From NCBI GenBank assembly GCA_045106825.1, contig JBGCFH010000232.1:1-19653 (forward strand): a stretch of 19,653 bases of DNA, given 5' to 3'. The notes beneath the pieces are model-generated. The model worked only from the letters and a program-made list of their open reading frames with translations. It made no database searches and was not told where the DNA came from. Numbering within the stretch: position 1 is the first letter of the stretch; every line of letters starts with the position of its first letter. The position numbers and the translations under genes were made by a program. The stretch comes from CAWVWD01 sp045106825 (GTDB lineage Bacteria > Bacteroidota > Bacteroidia > Chitinophagales > Saprospiraceae). Shown in pieces: positions 15,785 to 19,653 of the stretch.

Positions 15785-16570
15785 TTAATATTCCTCTTTA
15801 CTACTTTTTGTCAACGTCCAAACAATTAAAGCCGTTAAAATTCCCATTCCGATTACAGTGATTGTAATAATCGAACTATACAACTCTGCATCAATTGCCG
15901 AACGTTTTGCATAGATTCCATAAAACGCCCAAATCAAGACCAAAGCATACGCCCAATCTTTGCGTTTGAATAGCATTATCATTCCAATCAAAGTCGCAAT
16001 CGTTAACATAATCAAAGTCCAAGTCATTTCAGAAATACCAAAACCCGACCAATTCATATCAACCAACAAAGTTGTTACATTCGCAATCGTTGCTACGGTT
16101 ATCCAACCTAAATAAACACTAAATGGAATATGAACAAATACCTTTTCAGCACTTTTCTTAGGCTTTACGCCAATATTCAATTGCTGATAAATACCAACTA
16201 ACGAAGCCAAAATAATTAGCATCAATACCAATGACAACCAAATAATCTGATAATGCCAAACTACAATCCAACTTGCATTTGCTAAACTTGACCACAGAAA
16301 CAGCCAACCCATATTATTAATAAAATCAGTATTGCCTCTTTTCGAAAATGCTTGACGAAATTGATAGATTATAAATACGAATAGCAATGTATAAATCACG
16401 CCCCAAATCGCAAAAGTGAAACCAGCTGGAACGAATAAATTTGGATACAAATCCGATAATTCGCCAGTTGTTACACCATTTATTGGTAATGCGTTTGCTA
16501 AAGCGTTAAGTACAATCGTTAGAATGAATCCGAAAAGATTGGAAACTGCTAATACTTTAATGTTTTTCAT
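15785..16570 (-). CDS. TspO/MBR-like tryptophan-rich membrane protein
   Basis: 261 residues from the chosen ATG at 16570, which gives MKNIKVLAVSNLFGFILT, the usual kind of N-terminus in this group. An in-frame ATG at 16627 would add 19 residues and cannot be excluded; a TTG at 16654 is less likely. Around seven hydrophobic segments are present, more than the five of classical TspO. The Bacteroidota-type block LSDLYPNLFVPAGFTFAIWGVIY and the later W-rich segments (ANASWIVVWHYQIIWLS, VDMNWSGFGISEMTW, RKDWAYALVLIWAFYGIYAK) support a tryptophan-rich sensory-type protein. The ligand is not known; porphyrin binding is known only for classical TspO. It is divergent from the DUF1016 gene. Confidence 0.8.
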   Translation of the reverse strand: MKNIKVLAVSNLFGFILTIVLNALANALPINGVTTGELSDLYPNLFVPAGFTFAIWGVIYTLLFVFIIYQFRQAFSKRGNTDFINNMGWLFLWSSLANASWIVVWHYQIIWLSLVLMLIILASLVGIYQQLNIGVKPKKSAEKVFVHIPFSVYLGWITVATIANVTTLLVDMNWSGFGISEMTWTLIMLTIATLIGMIMLFKRKDWAYALVLIWAFYGIYAKRSAIDAELYSSIITITVIGMGILTALIVWTLTKSSKEEY

Positions 16571-16821
16571 TGTTTTGGAGATAACTTTGGACAGATTCTG
16601 TATGTTTTTTTCATTTAAAACTGCCATGCTTTGAATAATAAAACTTGGCGACAAGATACACTATTTGTTTAATATATCTCATTCTGGAAGTGTCTCAAAA
16701 TAATAAATAATTTACAGTTCATGCATTTTACATATTTTGAACTTTTTGCTTATGAAATTATTTAAAATCCCACAAAATCAAGCCTTTTTTGTAATTTTAC
16801 TGTTTACAAAATGATTTTGAA

Positions 16822-17295
16822 ATGGAAGATAAAAAAGCGATGAATGACGAAGTTGCTTTATTTAAGCAACAGTTAGAATTAGTGAGGATTAGTTCTAAAA
16901 AAGAATTTATTGATAAATTAGAAAATTTCTTCCTTGGTTTGAATCAAGGGTTTGGATTTGTAGCTAAAAACAAAAGAGTTAATTTATTAACGAAATATTT
17001 TTACGTTGATTTGGTGTTTTATAATCGTCTATTAAAGTGTTTTGTTTTAGTGAATTATCGAAAGGGAAATTTGGATCAACAAGATGTTGAAAAAATGAAT
17101 CTAATAATTGATTATTATAATAATCAACGGTTGCCCGATGATAATCAAACGGTTGGAATTGTCATTGGTAAACTGAAAAATGATATTGTTGTGGAATATA
17201 TTTTGCCGAAAGACGAAACAGAAAATTTAGTTGTTATTGATGAAACTGTTCTGCCGAACAAAGAAAAATTAAAAGCACTTTTGATAAAAAATTAG
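16822..17295 (+). CDS. Free-standing DUF1016/YhcG C-terminal PD-(D/E)XK nuclease-like domain, active site altered
   Basis: 157 residues that align along nearly their whole length with the C-terminal nuclease domain of YhcG/DUF1016 proteins: KKEFIDKLENFFLGLNQGFG (~26-45), KYFYVDLVFYNRLLKCFVLV (58-77), EKMNLIIDYYNNQ (90-102), TVGIVIGKLKNDIVVEYIL (110-128). Full-length relatives are about 340-380 residues with an N-terminal domain; that is absent, replaced by a short charged helix (1-25). The conserved motif Asp is kept (D63), but the IELK signature, from memory of the family, is replaced by VNYR (77-80), so the catalytic Glu and Lys become Asn78 and Arg80. Nuclease activity is therefore doubtful. 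It may be a DNA-binding or regulatory derivative, or a remnant. The intact frame and regular secondary-structure pattern suggest it is still maintained. Confidence 0.8.
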   Translation: MEDKKAMNDEVALFKQQLELVRISSKKEFIDKLENFFLGLNQGFGFVAKNKRVNLLTKYFYVDLVFYNRLLKCFVLVNYRKGNLDQQDVEKMNLIIDYYNNQRLPDDNQTVGIVIGKLKNDIVVEYILPKDETENLVVIDETVLPNKEKLKALLIKN

Positions 17296-17316
17296 GGATT
17301 TAAAAATGGATAAAAG

Positions 17317-17371
17317 CTTTGATAGGTCGCTTAATCATCGAAAAAAAAGGAGATTAAGCGACTTATCGAAG
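17317..17371. repeat. Long imperfect hairpin between the DUF1016 and uvrB genes
   Basis: Bases 17317-17336 pair with 17352-17371 to make a 20-bp stem with two G-T wobbles and a 15-nt A-rich loop; the inner GTCGCTTAATC/GATTAAGCGAC part is perfect. It follows the DUF1016 stop by 21 nt. A weak TGTTTT tract follows, so it may be a terminator, but the stem is longer than usual. Confidence 0.6.
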
Positions 17372-17415
17372 GTGTTTTAAAAAACCAAAAGTCTCAAAGG
17401 GACGAGAACATAAAC

Positions 17416-17432
17416 ATTGGACGAAGTCCGAT
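17416..17432 (+). promoter_or_regulatory. Small palindrome just upstream of uvrB
   Basis: ATTGGAC, GAA, GTCCGAT form a nearly perfect palindrome (one mismatch) ending 20 nt before the uvrB ATG. It could be an operator or a leader hairpin. No known SOS-box sequence is recognised here. Confidence 0.3.
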
Positions 17433-17452
17433 GAACAGATGAAACAAAAACT

Positions 17453-19474
17453 ATGAGCTTCAAACTACAATCACCTTTCCAACCAACAGGCGATCAGCCA
17501 CAAGCCATCGAACAACTGGTTGATGGACTTGACACTGGTGAAAAAGCACAAGTATTATTAGGTGTAACAGGTTCGGGAAAGACGTTTACGATGGCGAATG
17601 TCATTCAGAAAGTCAATCGACCAACTTTGATTTTGACACATAACAAAACCTTGACGGCTCAACTTTATGGCGAGTTTAAAGAGTTTTTTCCAGATAATTT
17701 GGTGGAATATTTCGTGTCGTATTACGATTATTATCAGCCCGAAGCTTATATAACAAGTTCGGATACTTATATAGAAAAGGATTTGCAAATCAATGATGAA
17801 GTCGATAAACTTCGACTTCGAGCAACGTCTTCGATTTTGTCTGGTCGTCGTGATATTATTGTCGTTGCTTCGGTGTCGTGTATTTATGGTATGGGAAATC
17901 CGGAGGCTTATCAGTCGGGAATTTTGCGAATTGAAAAAGGTCAAACGATTACTCGAAATACGTTTTTGTATGAATTGGTAGAAGCTCAATATTCTCGTAC
18001 AGAAGTCGATTTTGCTCGGGCAACTTTTCGAGTTCGAGGCGATTCGATTGATATAAATTTGCCGTATGTTGATTATGGTTTGCGAGTGATTTTCTTTGGT
18101 GATGAGATTGATGAAATCGAAACTATCGAAATTGAAACAGGAAAACGCATCGAAAGCCTTGAAAATTCAGCGATTTTTCCAGCAAATCTATATATCGCTC
18201 CTCGTGATAGATTGAACGAAATTATTGTAGAAATCCAAGATGAGTTATTTGAACAAGAGAAATATTTTGAAAGAGAAGGCAAATTAGAAGAGGCAAAACG
18301 GATTCACGAACGCACGGAATTTGATATTGAAATGCTCAAAGAATTGGGTTACTGTTCGGGCGTTGAGAATTATTCTCGATTCTTTGATGGCAGAAAACCG
18401 GGGACTCGACCGTTTTGTTTGTTGGATTATTTTCCTGATGATTTCTTGATGATTATTGACGAAAGTCACGTAACAATTCCACAAGTTCGAGGAATGTTTG
18501 GTGGCGATAGAGCGAGAAAATTAAACTTGATTTCTTATGGTTTCCGTTTGCCATCTGCAATGGACAATCGACCGTTGAATTTTGCTGAATTTGAAAAATT
18601 AATCAATCAAGTCGTTTTCGTGAGTGCAACACCTGCGAATTATGAATTAGAATCTACAGAAGGATTGATTGTTGAGCAAATTGTGCGACCAACAGGTTTA
18701 TTGGATCCGCCGATTGAAGTGCGTCCAAGTATGAATCAAGTTGATGATTTATTGGAAGAAGTTCGTAAACGAACGGAGAAAAATGAGCGAGTTTTAATCA
18801 CGACGTTGACCAAACGAATGTCAGAAGAATTGGCAAAATACATGGACAAAATCGGTGTGAAATGTCGTTATATTCACTCCGAAGTCGATACGATGGAACG
18901 TGTGGAAATTTTGCGAGATTTGCGTTTGGGAAGATTCGATGTACTAATAGGTGTGAATTTGTTGCGAGAAGGTTTGGATTTGCCAGAGGTTTCGCTTGTC
19001 GCAATATTAGATGCGGACAAAGAAGGATTTTTGCGTAACGATAAATCATTGACACAAACATCAGGAAGAGCTGCTCGTAATGCCAACGGTTTGGTGATTT
19101 TTTATGCCGACAAAGTGACCGATTCGATGCGAAGAACAATCGACGAAACGAACCGAAGACGTGCGATACAAATGGCTTACAACGAAAAACACAATATTAC
19201 ACCAAAAACAGTTTTCAAATCCAAAGAGCAAATTATCAAACAATCTTCTATTTTGTCGATTCGTGGAAATCAAGTTTATGAGCAAGAAGATAATTTGAAT
19301 ATCGCAGCCGATCCAGTGATTGAGTATTCAACAAAACCGCAATTGGAAAAAATGATTAAACGCACCGAAAAGTTGATGAAAGAAGCTGCAAAAGAGTTGA
19401 ATTTCATTGAAGCAGCGAAGTTTCGGGATGAGTTGTTTGCGTTGAGAGAAGCGTTTAAGAAGAAGTTTTCGTAG
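17453..19474 (+). CDS. uvrB: Excinuclease ABC subunit B (UvrB)
   Basis: 673 residues, full length for UvrB. From N- to C-terminus: FQPTGDQPQAI (9-19), Walker A GVTGSGKT (37-44), the beta-hairpin region YYDYYQPEAYITSSDTYIEKD (90-110) used to clamp damaged DNA, the RRDIIVVASVSCIYG block (132-146), Walker B DESH (336-339) followed by VTIPQVRGMFGGDRARK, motif V LLREGLDLPEVSLVAILDAD (503-522), motif VI QTSGRAARN (535-543), and the UVR domain (~629-664) that contacts UvrC. All key motifs are intact. UvrB receives damage from UvrA, verifies it and recruits UvrC for nucleotide excision repair in the cytoplasm. uvrA and uvrC are not in the window. The ATG at 17453 matches the family start. A 9-bp hairpin follows the stop. 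Confidence 0.98.
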   Translation: MSFKLQSPFQPTGDQPQAIEQLVDGLDTGEKAQVLLGVTGSGKTFTMANVIQKVNRPTLILTHNKTLTAQLYGEFKEFFPDNLVEYFVSYYDYYQPEAYITSSDTYIEKDLQINDEVDKLRLRATSSILSGRRDIIVVASVSCIYGMGNPEAYQSGILRIEKGQTITRNTFLYELVEAQYSRTEVDFARATFRVRGDSIDINLPYVDYGLRVIFFGDEIDEIETIEIETGKRIESLENSAIFPANLYIAPRDRLNEIIVEIQDELFEQEKYFEREGKLEEAKRIHERTEFDIEMLKELGYCSGVENYSRFFDGRKPGTRPFCLLDYFPDDFLMIIDESHVTIPQVRGMFGGDRARKLNLISYGFRLPSAMDNRPLNFAEFEKLINQVVFVSATPANYELESTEGLIVEQIVRPTGLLDPPIEVRPSMNQVDDLLEEVRKRTEKNERVLITTLTKRMSEELAKYMDKIGVKCRYIHSEVDTMERVEILRDLRLGRFDVLIGVNLLREGLDLPEVSLVAILDADKEGFLRNDKSLTQTSGRAARNANGLVIFYADKVTDSMRRTIDETNRRRAIQMAYNEKHNITPKTVFKSKEQIIKQSSILSIRGNQVYEQEDNLNIAADPVIEYSTKPQLEKMIKRTEKLMKEAAKELNFIEAAKFRDELFALREAFKKKFS

Positions 19475-19496
19475 GGCAAACGGCACTGCCTTTGCC
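19475..19496 (+). terminator. Bulged GC-rich hairpin after uvrB
   Basis: GGCAAA (19475-19480) pairs with TTTGCC (19491-19496), and inside it GGC (19482-19484) with GCC (19488-19490), leaving one bulged C. It starts immediately after the uvrB stop. It is followed by an A-run, not a T-run, so it is not a standard intrinsic terminator. Confidence 0.4.
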
Positions 19497-19502
19497 GAAA
19501 AT

Positions 19503-19519
19503 AAAAAAAAAAAAAAAAA
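19503..19519 (+). repeat. 17-nt poly(A) tract
   Basis: Seventeen consecutive A's lie between uvrB and the next gene, just upstream of a TATCTTTG promoter box. Homopolymers of this length are prone to slippage and also to sequencing error. Confidence 0.95.
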
Positions 19520-19526
19520 TAAAATT

Positions 19527-19534
19527 TATCTTTG
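19527..19534 (+). promoter_or_regulatory. Candidate -7 box for the terminal ATPase gene
   Basis: TATCTTTG is an exact TAnnTTTG match 17 nt before the ATG at 19552. The normal -33 position falls in the poly(A) tract, so the tract length would affect promoter geometry if this is the promoter. Confidence 0.45.
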
Positions 19535-19551
19535 ATTAAAATCAAAACGAT

Positions 19552-19653
19552 ATGCAAAAACTAATCATCAAAAATTTTGGACCAATAAAAGATGTCAAAC
19601 TTGAAATCAAGGATTTTATGGTTTTCATTGGACCTCAAGCAAGTGGGAAAAGT
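19552..19653 (+). CDS. AAA-type ATPase, N-terminal 34 residues (cut by the window end)
   Basis: The frame starts MQKLIIKNFGPIKDVKLEIK and runs to the window edge without a stop. The opening beta-strand pattern (IKNFGPIKD) followed by FMVFIGPQASGKS is typical of SMC/OLD/AAA_15-like ATPases; residues 27-34 (GPQASGKS) are a Walker A P-loop. These are ABC-class ATPases often found in DNA repair or anti-phage systems (OLD, retron- and Septu-type effectors), but the C-terminal domain that would decide this is outside the window. The gene follows uvrB by 77 nt, with a poly(A) tract and its own promoter box in between, so it is probably not simply co-transcribed with uvrB. Confidence 0.8.
   Translation, partial: MQKLIIKNFGPIKDVKLEIKDFMVFIGPQASGKS

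Noticed and set aside
17306..17380. 24-codon frame beginning MDKSFDRSLNHRKKRR
   Set aside because: It is almost fully contained in the hairpin, short and of unremarkable composition for a stem; noted as a finding but not called as a gene.
1..19653. CRISPR array, tRNA, rRNA or insertion sequence
   Set aside because: No regularly spaced direct repeats with unique spacers, no cloverleaf or rRNA-like stretch, and no transposase frame or terminal repeats were seen by eye.

Overview
The window is AT-rich DNA from a member of the Bacteroidota. The best markers are two extracellular proteins carrying type IX secretion (T9SS) C-terminal sorting domains, one of type B and one of type A. SprB-type adhesin repeats, an OmpA protein with a PorE-like domain order, several matches to the Bacteroidota -7 promoter box TAnnTTTG and a general lack of Shine-Dalgarno sites agree with this. 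I cannot resolve the family or genus; a Flavobacteriales- or Saprospirales-like gliding or surface-active bacterium would fit. No rRNA, tRNA, CRISPR array or insertion sequence was seen.

Layout. 1-2060: the C-terminal end of a giant SprB-repeat adhesin with a T9SS type B sorting domain, broken by an in-frame TGA at 89-91, then a strong intrinsic terminator. 2125-3039: a YegS/diacylglycerol kinase-type lipid kinase. 3136-4845 (minus): a SulP anion transporter with a STAS domain. 4939-6777 (minus): an outer-membrane protein with a beta-propeller-like N-terminus, a carboxypeptidase-regulatory-like domain and an OmpA domain. 6984-7658: a DUF2306 membrane protein. 7747-9090 (minus): a GntP-family gluconate permease. 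9332-9775: an ElaA-type GNAT acetyltransferase. 9776-10196: a sparse region with a hairpin and a doubtful small Cys-containing ORF. 10197-11093: an SdiA-regulated-type lipoprotein. 11137-12345 (minus): a soluble GAF-histidine kinase. 12647-15685 (minus): a secreted subtilisin-like protease with PKD and T9SS type A sorting domains. 15785-16570 (minus): a TspO/MBR-like tryptophan-rich membrane protein. 16822-17295: a free-standing DUF1016/YhcG C-terminal nuclease domain with a substituted active site. 17453-19474: uvrB. 19552 to the window end: the first 34 codons of an AAA-type ATPase behind a 17-nt poly(A) tract.

Most genes are single transcription units that change strand often, with hairpins between many of them, so there is no large operon. 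Three genes (adhesin, OmpA protein, subtilase) belong to the cell envelope and secretion layer. Two (SulP, GntP) are importers. The rest are housekeeping or signalling.

The parts most worth a second look are at the right end: the solo, probably catalytically altered DUF1016 domain, a long hairpin before uvrB, and the poly(A)-preceded ATPase, which could begin an accessory or defence gene but is cut by the window edge. The nonsense codon in the adhesin also deserves checking.
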